Assembly: GCA_900542625.1 (NCBI GenBank)
Contig: UQOH01000002.1
Coordinates: 1-64,000 of the forward strand
Length of the DNA stretch: 64,000 nucleotides
Reading direction: 5' to 3'
Source: an uncultured Fusobacterium sp.
GTDB taxonomy: Bacteria; Fusobacteriota; Fusobacteriia; Fusobacteriales; Fusobacteriaceae
The notes beneath the pieces were generated by a model. It made no database searches and had not been told where the DNA came from. It saw only the letters and a list, made by a program, of their open reading frames with translations. Position numbers and translations under genes: made by a program. This document shows positions 17,816 to 27,226 of this stretch, piece after piece (the stretch's first letter is position 1; every line of letters starts with the position of its first letter).

Positions 17816-19624
17816 TTAATTGTTTTTAGTATTATATAGGGATAAATACTGGTCTATAAACATTTTTGCTACTCCTCCTGCTACTGATCCACCACTTCCG
17901 GCTCCCTGCAGCAGCACTACGAAAACTATTTCAGGATTGTCTGCTGGAAAATATCCGGCAACCCATGCATGGGTTTCTTTAAATTGTGAGTTCTGTGCAG
18001 AACCACTCTTAGCAGCAATTTTTAAACCTTCTGTTCTCAGTACTTTCCCTGTTCCATTTTTTTCTTCTACTACACCTATCATTGCATCTTTCAATATTCT
18101 GTAATATGAAGCAGGATAATTTACTTCCACAGATTTTACTTTTTCTGTTTCTTGTTTAGTTTCTCCATCGCTTATATAATCTACAAGTCTTGGTCTATAC
18201 GCATACCCCTTGTTAGCAAGAACTGAATAAGCCTGTGCTACCTGTAAAGGCGTTGCTGACATATAACCCTGACCTATGGCAAAGATAATTGTGTCTCCTG
18301 TATACCATCCTTCTTTAAATCTTTTTTTCTTCCACTCTGGCGAAGGAACCAGACCGCTTTTTTCTCCGGGGATATCAATTCCTGTTGGTTTTCCAAATCC
18401 AAAATTCTTAACATTTTTAGATATTACAGATGAACCGTATTCATGTGCTGCTCTGTAAAAATATACATTGGCAGATTCTATAATAGCTTTTCTAAGATCT
18501 ACATAGCCATGCCCTGTTCTTTTCCAAGATCTCCATTTCCATTCACCTATTCTGTATGTTCCGTCATCAAAAAACTTTTCTTTAGGATCAAGTCCTGCCT
18601 CTAAAAATGAGAAAGCAACAAAAGTTTTAAATACAGATCCCGGAGGATATTCCCCTGCAATAGATTTATTAGTAAGAGGTTTTCTTTCATCATACAAGAT
18701 ATCATTCCATAAATCTGATGGAATAACTGAACTGAAAGTATTAAGAGGATAAGTAGGATAACTTACCATTGTGATAACCTCTCCGCTTTTAGGGTCAAGA
18801 GCAATCATACTTCCAACAAGATTCTTTTCTTTAAACACATTCTCCATGTAACTTTGTAATCTCATATCCAAAGTAAGATGAACATCTTTTCCTTTTACAG
18901 AGGGTTTTCTTTTTATTGTTTTTTGAGCTATGGATCTTGCATTTACCTCAAAATACTCATATCCTTTTTCCCCTCTCAGCTCTTTGTCATACTGCTTTTC
19001 TATTCCCTCTTTTCCAATAACATCTCTGTCATCATATCCTTCATCTTTCAATTCTTCATATTCTTTATTAGAAATCTTTTTTACATAACCAATAAGATGA
19101 GAGGCACTCTCATCATGGATATATTTTCTTTTGAAATATGTTTCCACTTGAAGATAAGGAAATTCATTTTTTCTTTCTAATAATTTGTGAGCTGTCTGTT
19201 CATCAAGATCTTCCATAATGGTATTTTCTCTGGTATACATTGAAATTTCACCATATTTGATTCTCTTTTCTATATATTCTTCAGTACGTCCTGTAAGCTC
19301 ACTTATTGCTTTTAAAATATTTTCATCAAATTTTCTCTCATTAAGATAATTAAGTCTGTACCCTATTTTGTTCGTTGCAACTATCTCTCCGTTTTTATCT
19401 ATAATATTCCCTCTTAAAGCATTTACTCTTACAAATTTTACACGGTTGTTTTCTGCTTTGTATTTATATTCATCAAATTTATAAATTTGAAGATATCCCA
19501 TTCTTACAATCAAAAGAAAAAATACCCCGACAATTGCAAGCTTTACTATCCAGCATCTGTCAGAATTTCCCTCTCCAAGTTTCATGCTTTTTATTCTTTT
19601 GCTTTTTAAATCCTTCATCTTCAT
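17816..19624 (-). CDS. mrdA: Penicillin-binding protein 2 (rod-shape transpeptidase)
   Basis: Class B PBP that cross-links peptidoglycan during lateral growth, 602 residues. One transmembrane anchor (about 25-45, WIVKLAIVGVFFLLIVRMGYL) is followed by the pedestal dimerisation region. The transpeptidase domain has SVFK (Ser about 327), the SAN motif in IIESANVYFY and KSGSAQ (about 540). The start ATG overlaps the stop of the mreD-like gene (TAATG). Position after mreD-like supports MrdA (elongasome) rather than FtsI. Confidence 0.94.
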   Translation of the reverse strand: MKMKDLKSKRIKSMKLGEGNSDRCWIVKLAIVGVFFLLIVRMGYLQIYKFDEYKYKAENNRVKFVRVNALRGNIIDKNGEIVATNKIGYRLNYLNERKFDENILKAISELTGRTEEYIEKRIKYGEISMYTRENTIMEDLDEQTAHKLLERKNEFPYLQVETYFKRKYIHDESASHLIGYVKKISNKEYEELKDEGYDDRDVIGKEGIEKQYDKELRGEKGYEYFEVNARSIAQKTIKRKPSVKGKDVHLTLDMRLQSYMENVFKEKNLVGSMIALDPKSGEVITMVSYPTYPLNTFSSVIPSDLWNDILYDERKPLTNKSIAGEYPPGSVFKTFVAFSFLEAGLDPKEKFFDDGTYRIGEWKWRSWKRTGHGYVDLRKAIIESANVYFYRAAHEYGSSVISKNVKNFGFGKPTGIDIPGEKSGLVPSPEWKKKRFKEGWYTGDTIIFAIGQGYMSATPLQVAQAYSVLANKGYAYRPRLVDYISDGETKQETEKVKSVEVNYPASYYRILKDAMIGVVEEKNGTGKVLRTEGLKIAAKSGSAQNSQFKETHAWVAGYFPADNPEIVFVVLLQGAGSGGSVAGGVAKMFIDQYLSLYNTKNN

Positions 19625-20040
19625 TATTGTACTACACCTGCTTTTGTTTTCTTATATATTCTCATAAAAATATAATTAAAAATATTATAAAAGATGAAAG
19701 GAATAAAAATTCCCAGATAATCAAGCCCTTTTTCAAAAGCTGCCCACCATAAAATCTGTTCAGCAACAGAAAATATCACAATATTTATATATGTGTATTT
19801 TATATGCTTTAAAATATTATAAAAAATTACATAAAACAGTGCAAACCACGCAAGTATCTCCAGAGCCATATCTGTCTGAAGAGAATATATTAATCCTGTA
19901 ACACCTACAAGAATTAAAGACTTTTCTGTTTTCAGAGTTGTCAGATACAATAAATACGGCATTATAAATATACCATTCGATATTTGAATGGAAATGCTCC
20001 CCACTATAAATATTAAAACTATATAAATTATATCCAGCAT
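19624..20040 (-). CDS. MreD-like rod-shape membrane protein
   Basis: A 138-residue very hydrophobic protein with four or five transmembrane helices and a basic C-terminal tail (MRIYKKTKAGVVQ). Sequence alone is weakly diagnostic. Size, topology and its place directly before mrdA match MreD, the small membrane subunit of the elongasome. Its stop codon overlaps the mrdA start. No mreB or mreC is in the window. An alternative is an unrelated four-helix membrane protein. Confidence 0.65.
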   Translation of the reverse strand: MLDIIYIVLIFIVGSISIQISNGIFIMPYLLYLTTLKTEKSLILVGVTGLIYSLQTDMALEILAWFALFYVIFYNILKHIKYTYINIVIFSVAEQILWWAAFEKGLDYLGIFIPFIFYNIFNYIFMRIYKKTKAGVVQ

Positions 20041-20076
20041 CTGTTTCCCTCTGTAATTTTTCTATTCTCTGTTTTT

Positions 20077-21066
20077 TTATTCTGCCACTATTATTACTTT
20101 ATTCTGTAAATCTTTTTTTTCTACAAATTTAGTAATTCCAAGTTTCTTTCCAATTTTGTACGCTATATAATAATCTTCTTTATTATAATTGATAAGAGTA
20201 TCTGTACCCTTTACTGCTTCTTTTTTTTGTGTTATATCATTGTAACCATCTTTTTTTAAAGTTGCAGCATAATTTTCTGCTGTTTCGCTGTCTCCTACAA
20301 TTTCAACATTAAATATTTTTCTCTCTTCTTTACCAAGAACGAAAACAACATTTGCAAGAGTAGGGATTGTTGCATCTTCTTTTATCTTAAAATATTTTTC
20401 ATCTATTTTCATAACAAGTTCTTCCACTTTTTCTTTTGGAAGGTCATTTATGATTACATAACTCTGCTCTCCGTTTGTTTCATAGTTTGCAGCATTATAT
20501 TTTACTCCAAGATCTTTTGTAAGTTTTTCACCTGTTCTTCTTGCATGCCCTGCTCTTCCGTTGGCATTTAATATATCAACTATAATATTTTCATTTGCTA
20601 TATTTTTTACATTTTTATCTCTGAAAAGGTCATCAAACATGCTTTCCATATTTGAAGTAAGAATATGTCTTCTCTCGTTAATCATAACTTCAGGAATATT
20701 TCTTGCATTTTTTACATTGATATCCACTTCACCAAATTTAATAACCTTATATTTTTCTATTTTTTCAGGAAGAACAGCATTAACTCTGTTCATTACTTCC
20801 TCATAGTTTTTTACTTTTACCAAATCTCTGAAACTTATATCTTTATCAATATGAATATCGAAAGGAATTTTTATTGCAAGTTTGTCTTCATAAACTACAA
20901 ATATATTATCCTTTCCCACTATCATATATCTGTCCCAGTCTTTTATGTCTTTGTTTCCTCTTATAAGATTATAAACAAGTGTTCCTATAAGAATTATTAA
21001 AACTATTAATCCTCCAACAACATATTTTATTCTTGAGTTTGATGATCTATTTACACTCGATTTCAC
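20077..21066 (-). CDS. Membrane-anchored protein with two LytR_C-like domains
   Basis: A 329-residue protein with one N-terminal transmembrane helix (about 15-36, VVGGLIVLIILIGTLVYNLI), so the rest is probably outside the membrane. Residues about 155-225 (VDILNANGRAGHARRTGEKL ... VIIND) match the LytR C-terminal domain pattern. A second, weaker copy seems to lie at about 250-320 (FNVEIVGDSETAENYAATL). The LytR-CpsA-Psr catalytic domain is absent. The start is a GTG overlapping the mtaB 3' end, with GGAGC about ten bases before it. It lies between mtaB and the rod-shape genes. A peptidoglycan-associated role is inferred. Confidence 0.65.
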   Translation of the reverse strand: MKSSVNRSSNSRIKYVVGGLIVLIILIGTLVYNLIRGNKDIKDWDRYMIVGKDNIFVVYEDKLAIKIPFDIHIDKDISFRDLVKVKNYEEVMNRVNAVLPEKIEKYKVIKFGEVDINVKNARNIPEVMINERRHILTSNMESMFDDLFRDKNVKNIANENIIVDILNANGRAGHARRTGEKLTKDLGVKYNAANYETNGEQSYVIINDLPKEKVEELVMKIDEKYFKIKEDATIPTLANVVFVLGKEERKIFNVEIVGDSETAENYAATLKKDGYNDITQKKEAVKGTDTLINYNKEDYYIAYKIGKKLGITKFVEKKDLQNKVIIVAE

Positions 21067-22357
21067 CTGTCAACAGCTCCTTTTCTATTCCAGTAATTCT
21101 AACATTAACTTCATCATTTACACTGAGATTATCAGAAAGCACTTTCACTCTCAGATAATTCTCGCTGTAACCAAAATAACCATTTCCTTTTTTTTCTTCT
21201 ATCAGTACATTAAGAGTTTTTCCTATATATTTTTCTCTTACTTTTACTGCGCTTTCTTTTTCAGATTTTTCTAAATCACCTGCTCTTCTTTTTTTCTCAG
21301 CGGGAGATACTTTTCCGTCAAAAGTTGCTGCCAGAGTGTTCTCTCTTTCTGAATATGGGAATACATGAAGTGTTGAAAATCCAATCTCTTTTATAAGTTT
21401 TTTGCTGCTCTCATACATCTCTTCTGTTTCTCCGGGAAATCCTACAATAACATCTGCTGTGTATTCGATATTTTCTACATTATTTCTAAGTGCAGAAAGT
21501 CTGTCAACAATAAGCTCTGTTCCATATTTTCTTCTCATTCCCTTAAGGACTTCATCATTACATGATTGTAAAGATATATGAAGATGAGGCATTATCTTTT
21601 TGTTGTTTTTCATAATCTCAATAAATCTTTCGTTTATCTTATCAGGATACATAGAACCTATTCTTATTCTTGTAATTCCTTCAACTTTTACAACCGCCTC
21701 CAGCAGATCTTCAAAAGTTATTTTCTCTTCAAAATCTTCTCCATAAGCACCAAGATTTATACCTATAAGAATAATCTCTTTGAAACCTTCTTTAGATAAT
21801 TTTTCTGCCTCTTCTATTATATTTTCAAGTTTTCTTGATCTGCTTTTCCCTCTTCCAAAAGGAATTTTACAATATGAACAGAAATTGTTGCACCCGTCCT
21901 GAATTTTTATATATGCTCTGGACATCTCTCTGAAAGTTGAAAATTCAAGTTCTTTATACTCCTCTTCCTTGAAAATATCATTTAACACAATATGAGAGGA
22001 AGGCTTCCTCTCTATATTTTCTATTAAATCTATTACTCCTGTTTTATTGCTGTTTCCAACAACATAATCCACTTCTTCTATTTCAAGAAGTTCTTTTGCA
22101 TTGGTCTGGGCATAGCATCCTGTAACTATTACTTTAGACTGATTATTTGCCTTTTTTGCTCTTCTAAGAATATTTCTTGTTTTTCTGTCTGCAACAGATG
22201 TTACTGTACATGAATTTACTACATAAAAATCTGCCCAGTCCTCAAAAGGCACTTCCTCATATCCCAGTTTTATCAATTTATTCTTCAGGCTTTCTGTTTC
22301 ATATTGATTTACCTTACATCCTAAAGTATAAAATGCCACTTTTTTATTGAAACTCAT
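21047..22357 (-). CDS. mtaB: tRNA t6A37 methylthiotransferase
   Basis: Radical SAM enzyme that converts t6A37 to ms2t6A37 in tRNA, 436 residues. The N-terminal UPF0004 domain has its three cysteines (TLGCKVNQYE, NSCTVTS, VTGCYAQ). The radical SAM motif is CNNFCSYCKIPFGRGKSRSR. A TRAM-like domain ends the protein. GCKVNQYE and the spacing favour the MtaB subfamily over MiaB or RimO. It overlaps rsmE by 14 bases. The t6A substrate is made by the TsaB/TsaE system encoded further along the window. Confidence 0.93.
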   Translation of the reverse strand: MSFNKKVAFYTLGCKVNQYETESLKNKLIKLGYEEVPFEDWADFYVVNSCTVTSVADRKTRNILRRAKKANNQSKVIVTGCYAQTNAKELLEIEEVDYVVGNSNKTGVIDLIENIERKPSSHIVLNDIFKEEEYKELEFSTFREMSRAYIKIQDGCNNFCSYCKIPFGRGKSRSRKLENIIEEAEKLSKEGFKEIILIGINLGAYGEDFEEKITFEDLLEAVVKVEGITRIRIGSMYPDKINERFIEIMKNNKKIMPHLHISLQSCNDEVLKGMRRKYGTELIVDRLSALRNNVENIEYTADVIVGFPGETEEMYESSKKLIKEIGFSTLHVFPYSERENTLAATFDGKVSPAEKKRRAGDLEKSEKESAVKVREKYIGKTLNVLIEEKKGNGYFGYSENYLRVKVLSDNLSVNDEVNVRITGIEKELLTGEIECK

Positions 22358-23060
22358 TTATTAATATTCCTCCTACTACGATAGAAGCTGTTTCTGCTCT
22401 CAATATATTTTTTCCCAATGTAACTATTCTTACATTATCCATTGATTTCAGATACTCTATTTCGCTTACATCAAAGCCACCTTCAGCTCCTATTAAGTAC
22501 AGAATTTTTTTCGGTGTGCTCTCAAGACTTCTTAAAAGGTTCTTAAGGCTGTATTCTTCCTCACATTCGTAAGGAACTATTACCAAATCATACTGCGAAT
22601 AATCTAAATCTTTTAATTTTTTTATATTGTCAATCTCCAAAAGTCTTACTCTCTGACATTGTTTTATAGCCTCTTTCACAACTACATCCCATTTGTCTTT
22701 TTTCTCGTTAAGTTTTACAATCGTTCTCTTTGTTTCAAGAGGAATTATTTTATCAACTCCGATTTCTGTAAGCTTTTGAATAGCAAGTTCCATCTTATCG
22801 TTTTTTATTATGCTTAATCCAGCTGTAATTTCTGTGTTTTTAACTGCTGTGTCTTTTCTTGTTTCAAGAATTTCAAGAGTCATCTCTTTTTTTTCTATTG
22901 AAAGCACTCTGCATATATATTCATTTTCTCCGTCAACAGCTCTTATTATTTCTCCTTCTTTCACTCTGAAAGCATTTTTCAAATGATTTACATCATTTTT
23001 ATCATCTATAATAATTCTGTCCAGCTGAATATTTTTACTCTCTATTATAACACTTATCAC
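22344..23060 (-). CDS. rsmE: 16S rRNA m3U1498 methyltransferase
   Basis: SPOUT-class methyltransferase for U1498 of 16S rRNA, 238 residues. An N-terminal PUA-like domain (HLKNAFRVKEGEIIRAVDG) is followed by the knot domain, with the SAM-binding IGAEGGFDVSEIEYL and LGKNILRAETASIV. The start is GTG with GGAG seven bases before it. It overlaps mtaB downstream and follows the Rrf2 gene by nine bases. Confidence 0.94.
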   Translation of the reverse strand: MISVIIESKNIQLDRIIIDDKNDVNHLKNAFRVKEGEIIRAVDGENEYICRVLSIEKKEMTLEILETRKDTAVKNTEITAGLSIIKNDKMELAIQKLTEIGVDKIIPLETKRTIVKLNEKKDKWDVVVKEAIKQCQRVRLLEIDNIKKLKDLDYSQYDLVIVPYECEEEYSLKNLLRSLESTPKKILYLIGAEGGFDVSEIEYLKSMDNVRIVTLGKNILRAETASIVVGGILINEFQ

Positions 23061-23069
23061 GTTAAACTC

Positions 23070-23492
23070 CTATATCATATCTCTGTTTTTTATAAGTTCT
23101 GCCAGTGTTGTGCTTTTTAAAATATCTTTCATTGCACTGTCAAGTTTTCTCCAGATGCAGCTGTCATTGCAGCTGCTGTCTGTACAGTCTTTTGTTTCTT
23201 TAACATTTTCGTTGCAGTTGATAACTTTTGTGTCATCATCCAAAATTTTATAAAGTCTGTAAAGAGTTATCTCCTCTGGGTCTTTCATTAATTTATATCC
23301 TCCGTTGGGACCTCTTTTTCCTTCAATAATCTCTTCATTTTTTAGTTTATATAATATCTGCTCAAGATACTGTACAGAAATATCCTCTTTTTCTGATATC
23401 TCTTTTATTCTTACTATTCTTCCCTTAGCACTTTCATCTGCAATATACACAAGTGCTTTTAATCCATATCTTACCTTTGTGCTTATTTTCAT
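23070..23492 (-). CDS. Rrf2-family transcriptional regulator with four C-terminal cysteines
   Basis: A 140-residue winged-helix regulator. The N-terminus MKISTKVRYGLKALVYIAD and EGKRGPNGGYKL (wing) are typical of Rrf2/IscR/CymR. Cysteines at 93, 103, 108 and 112 lie where IscR has its three cluster ligands (IscR C92, C98, C104), so an iron-sulfur cofactor is likely. Plain CymR lacks these. No isc or suf genes are adjacent; it sits between ruvB and rsmE with gaps of three and nine bases. Its targets cannot be told from this window. Confidence 0.88.
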   Translation of the reverse strand: MKISTKVRYGLKALVYIADESAKGRIVRIKEISEKEDISVQYLEQILYKLKNEEIIEGKRGPNGGYKLMKDPEEITLYRLYKILDDDTKVINCNENVKETKDCTDSSCNDSCIWRKLDSAMKDILKSTTLAELIKNRDMI

Positions 23493-23495
23493 AAT

Positions 23496-24485
23496 TTACT
23501 CCTTAATTTCAAAATGTTCCTTTGCTTTGTTGGTTACCATTCTCCCTCTTGGAGTTCTTTTTATATACCCTGTTTTAACCAAATAAGGCTCATACACCTC
23601 TTCTATTGTTCTTTTATCTTCTCCCAATAACAGCGAAAGAGTTTCTATCCCCACAGGACCTCCTCCGTAATTTTTCATTATTGAGAAAATAATATTTCTG
23701 TCTAGCTCATCTAAGCCGTCATCATCTACTCCAAGAAGTTTTAATGCCTCTGCTGCAACTCTTTTGGTAATGATTCCATTTCCCCTTATTTCAGAATAAT
23801 CTCTTACTCTTTTTAAAAAACGGTTTGCTATTCTGGGAGTTCCTCTGCTCCTTCTTGCAATTTCCACAGCTCCGTCCTTTTCTATTTCCACTCCAAGAAC
23901 TTTTGCTCCTCTCACAAGAATTTGTATAAGTTCCTCTTCTGAATAATATTCCATTCTGTGACTTACCCCGAATCTGTCTCTAAGAGGAGAACTCAAAAGC
24001 CCTGCTCTTGTTGTTGCTCCTATAAGAGTAAATTTAGGCAGTTCTATTCTTATAGATCTTGCTGCCGGACCTTTCCCTATTATTATATCAAGCTCTCCGT
24101 CTTCCATTGCAGGATACAATATCTCTTCAACTGATGTGTTCAGTCTGTGAATTTCATCTATGAAAAGAATATCATTTTCTTCAAGTGATGTCAGTATTGC
24201 TGCCAGATCCCCTGCTTTATCCAAAACAGGTCCTGATGTAATCTTAAGATTTACATTCATCTCATTGGCAATAACTCCTGCAAGGGTAGTTTTTCCAAGC
24301 CCGGGAGGACCATATAAAAGAGTATGGTCAATGCATCCTCCTCTTCTTTTTGCTGCCTCTATAAATATTCCCATCTTTTCTTTAAGATTAGTCTGTCCGA
24401 TATATTCTGAAAATCTTTTTGGCCTAAGGCTTTTCTGAGATTCTACTTCATTTTCCAGTTCCTTGTCTGTAACTATCCTATCCAT
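23496..24485 (-). CDS. ruvB: Holliday junction branch migration ATPase RuvB
   Basis: AAA+ motor that drives branch migration with RuvA, 329 residues. Walker A is [12 protein letters not shown], Walker B is [10 protein letters not shown], the sensor region has [21 protein letters not shown], and the C-terminal winged helix ends with [16 protein letters not shown]. No ruvA or ruvC lies in the window. It follows the DUF445 gene and precedes the Rrf2 regulator by three bases. Confidence 0.96.
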   Translation of the reverse strand: MDRIVTDKELENEVESQKSLRPKRFSEYIGQTNLKEKMGIFIEAAKRRGGCIDHTLLYGPPGLGKTTLAGVIANEMNVNLKITSGPVLDKAGDLAAILTSLEENDILFIDEIHRLNTSVEEILYPAMEDGELDIIIGKGPAARSIRIELPKFTLIGATTRAGLLSSPLRDRFGVSHRMEYYSEEELIQILVRGAKVLGVEIEKDGAVEIARRSRGTPRIANRFLKRVRDYSEIRGNGIITKRVAAEALKLLGVDDDGLDELDRNIIFSIMKNYGGGPVGIETLSLLLGEDKRTIEEVYEPYLVKTGYIKRTPRGRMVTNKAKEHFEIKE

Positions 24486-24502
24486 TAAAAATCTCTGCTC
24501 CT

Positions 24503-25123
24503 TTAAATAAATGTTACTATGGCAAACTGTGCCAGTCCGATTATTCCTCCAAGTACAGCTCCTATGTACTCAATATGCTTAAGCTCTTTTTTGGCAAGAG
24601 CAGTTATAATCTCCTCTATTTTTTCCAATGAAAAAGCTTCAACCTTTTCAACAATTATACTTTTAATATCTGCTTTGCTTTCAAGATAGTCTGCAAAAAC
24701 ATTTATCATCTCTTCTTTGTTGTCTAAAATGCTCTTTTTTATAATTCCTTTTATTTTTTCAAGCATAGAATCACTCAAAAAAAATGCTGCCATTGGAAAG
24801 TTTTTTACAATTTCCTCTTTCAGCCTTGTTTCAAGTATTTTATCCACTATCCCGCTGATATTTTCTTCAATGTCATCAGGAGATATTTTTGAAATTATAT
24901 CTTTTATTGACACCAGTTCATTGTTTACAACTTCTGCTATACTTCTTCCTATCTCATTTTTTCTTTTTGGAAGCAGTCCCTGCACTTTAAAAAATATTAA
25001 ATTAACCTCTTTATATGGTCTGAAAAGCATTTTTATTGCTATGAAATTTGTTATCCATCCTATTAATGCACCAATTAATACAAGCAAAAAACATTTAAGC
25101 ATCATTTTCCAATATTCTCCCAT
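24503..25123 (-). CDS. DUF445 family membrane protein
   Basis: A 206-residue protein with hydrophobic helices at both ends (about 8-28 and 185-206) and a long amphipathic helical middle. The N-terminal [24 protein letters not shown] and the repeat-like [17 protein letters not shown] identify the DUF445 (YheB) family. Function is unknown. The ATG at 25123 has only a weak ribosome site; ATGs at 25105 or 25102 after GGGAG are alternatives. It heads the run to ctpA. Confidence 0.82.
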   Translation of the reverse strand: MGEYWKMMLKCFLLVLIGALIGWITNFIAIKMLFRPYKEVNLIFFKVQGLLPKRKNEIGRSIAEVVNNELVSIKDIISKISPDDIEENISGIVDKILETRLKEEIVKNFPMAAFFLSDSMLEKIKGIIKKSILDNKEEMINVFADYLESKADIKSIIVEKVEAFSLEKIEEIITALAKKELKHIEYIGAVLGGIIGLAQFAIVTFI

Positions 25124-25243
25124 TATATTCTTTATCTATTTTATAAATTATTATATCATTTAACACTATTTTTTCAAAGTTTTTTATTGGTTTTCATTGA
25201 TTATGAATTTTCTTTTTTTGATTCATTTTAAAATTTTATACAA

Positions 25244-25278
25244 AAGAAAAACAGATACTGAAAACCGGTACCTGTTTT
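25244..25278 (-). terminator. Terminator after yigZ
   Basis: On the minus strand AAACAGGTAC pairs with GTATCTGTTT (one mismatch) around an eight-base loop, followed by a T-rich run. It lies directly after the yigZ stop. The rest of the gap to the DUF445 gene (25124-25243) shows no ORF. Confidence 0.75.
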
Positions 25279-25282
25279 TATC

Positions 25283-25864
25283 TTAAACATCTATCATCAC
25301 TACATCTCTTTTTTCTTCCAGCTCTCTTATGCTGTTTTCAGAAAGATAAACTTTGTATGTTACTCTATCGTTATATCCCTTTTCCAGTATCTCATCACCA
25401 TTCTTATAAATTATCTGTTCTACTTCTGCTGTTTTGTCATAAGAAAAATCTACAAGATACAGGCTCTTTTTCACATAGTCCACAATCCCAGCCTCTTGGA
25501 TAGCAAGCTTTGCTGTTTTTGCATAAGCTCTCACAAGCCCTCCTGCACCAAGCTTTATTCCTCCAAAATAACGTGTGGCAACCACAGCAAGATTCTCAGC
25601 CTCCATATATGTAATTATATCTCCCATAGGTTTTCCTGCTGTTCCTTTAGGCTCTCCATCATCATCAACTTTAAAATACTCCTGCCCGTTATCAGTAACT
25701 TTATAAGCAGAACAGTTGTGAGTAGCATCGCTGTGTTTTGCTTTTATCATCTCAATAAATCTCTCTGCCTCTTCTTTTGTAGACACAGGTTTTATATATC
25801 CTATAAATTTGGATTTTTTTTCTTCAAATTCAATTACACATTCTTTCCCTACTGTTCTCATCAT
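25283..25864 (-). CDS. yigZ: YigZ/IMPACT family protein
   Basis: A 193-residue protein. The N-terminal UPF0029/IMPACT domain has FEEKKSKFIGYIKPV, AKHSDATHNCSAYKV and DDGEPKGTAGKPM, then VATRYFGGIKLGAGGLVRAYAK. A short C-terminal alpha-beta domain (DUF1949-like, about 135-193) follows. The E. coli YigZ fold binds nucleic acid or translation factors; the precise role is unsettled. GGAGAA precedes the ATG. It is the last gene of the tmcAL-GPH-comEC-yigZ group. Confidence 0.93.
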   Translation of the reverse strand: MMRTVGKECVIEFEEKKSKFIGYIKPVSTKEEAERFIEMIKAKHSDATHNCSAYKVTDNGQEYFKVDDDGEPKGTAGKPMGDIITYMEAENLAVVATRYFGGIKLGAGGLVRAYAKTAKLAIQEAGIVDYVKKSLYLVDFSYDKTAEVEQIIYKNGDEILEKGYNDRVTYKVYLSENSIRELEEKRDVVMIDV

Positions 25865-25881
25865 ATTCTCCTAAAAAATAA

Positions 25882-27192
25882 TCAGATTTTTTTCATTTTC
25901 TTTATCTCTTTTATATAAAACAATGCAGTTAATATTATATAGATAAAAATTATAAATTTCAACGACAAATTATTGTCATATTTAATTATTAGATATGGTA
26001 TCCTGCTGAAAAAGTTTAACATAATCTCCATTAAATTATATATTATTTGAAGTATCGGAGCAAAAAACCATGCAAAAACAATTTCAGGAACAAAGAAACT
26101 CACAAACCCCAAAGTTACAAAAACCATTCCTATCGGTGTCATAAAGAAATTTGTAAAATATGATAAAAAAGGAATGCTTTTAAAAAAGTACAGATTTACA
26201 GGAATAAGAAAAATCTGAATCACTCCTGTAAAAATAAAGAAATTTAAAATATTTACAAATTTTATTTTTCTTTTTAAAGAAACTTTTGGATATATGTATA
26301 TAATTGTAAATAAACAAAGATATGAAAGAACAAAAGATATCTTCCCTGCTGAATCAGGATACAAAAACAAATTACCTATTACTGCTGCTGCAAATGATTT
26401 TCTTATATCTGTTTTTTCATAAAATATTTTTCCTGCAAGAAAAATTCCTCCCATTATATATGCTCTTATTACAGAGGGACTGACACTTATCCCAAGAACA
26501 TATATTGTAAGAAAAACAAAAGCCAGAGAATATCTTATTTCTCTTTTTATTTTAATAAGATTTACTGTCCACAAAATTATTCCTGTTACTGCTCCAATAT
26601 GCAGACCTGAAATTGCCAGAAGATGAGCTGATCCTGAATAAATAAATTTATCTCTTATCTCTTTATAAATATATCTTCTTTCTCCTAAAATTACTCCCTG
26701 CAAAAGATTTCCGCACTTGTTCGAAAGATATTTTCTTAAAGTTTTTAGTCTGTTATTAAAAAATATTTCAAATCTGTTTAAAGGTATTTCCTCTTTTTTT
26801 ATTGTATGGAAATAATAAAAGCCGTTTTTCCCAAACTTTTCCATAGTACCGTATAATATATATTTCCCATCAGGAACTTCTTCTGTGATTATGCTCATTG
26901 TTCCCAAAGGAAATTTATCATCTATTTTTTCTATTCTTCCCTGACTGTTTACAATTTTTGTTTCTATTTTTATAAATTCATCTGGATAAATCTCATTAAA
27001 ATTTACAGTAAAAAATATTCTTATTAACAATAATAAAGGAATGAGATAGTATAAAATCTCTTTTCTTTCAAACCAGAAATACAAAAATCCAAGAAAGAAT
27101 AATGTTATCAAAACTGCACTAAAAAAAGGGACAATATATATTACTGCCCCTATAAATAAGACTTCTGCTGCTAAAAAAATTATGTTTCCCAT
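25882..27192 (-). CDS. comEC: ComEC/Rec2-type membrane channel, short form
   Basis: A 436-residue membrane protein with about ten hydrophobic segments. The Competence domain is recognised by GVILGERRYIYKEIRDKF and GSAHLLAISGLHIGAVTG, followed by SVIRAYIMGGIFL. Full-length ComEC (700-800 residues) has a C-terminal metallo-beta-lactamase nuclease domain, which is absent here: the frame ends in helices and a basic tail. ComEC imports single-stranded DNA in transformation. A DNA-uptake role is therefore possible, but the strand-degrading function would need another protein. Confidence 0.85.
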   Translation of the reverse strand: MGNIIFLAAEVLFIGAVIYIVPFFSAVLITLFFLGFLYFWFERKEILYYLIPLLLLIRIFFTVNFNEIYPDEFIKIETKIVNSQGRIEKIDDKFPLGTMSIITEEVPDGKYILYGTMEKFGKNGFYYFHTIKKEEIPLNRFEIFFNNRLKTLRKYLSNKCGNLLQGVILGERRYIYKEIRDKFIYSGSAHLLAISGLHIGAVTGIILWTVNLIKIKREIRYSLAFVFLTIYVLGISVSPSVIRAYIMGGIFLAGKIFYEKTDIRKSFAAAVIGNLFLYPDSAGKISFVLSYLCLFTIIYIYPKVSLKRKIKFVNILNFFIFTGVIQIFLIPVNLYFFKSIPFLSYFTNFFMTPIGMVFVTLGFVSFFVPEIVFAWFFAPILQIIYNLMEIMLNFFSRIPYLIIKYDNNLSLKFIIFIYIILTALFYIKEIKKMKKI

Positions 27193-27226
27193 GTATGTCT
27201 TTCCTTTTCCATTTAATATTTATTTT

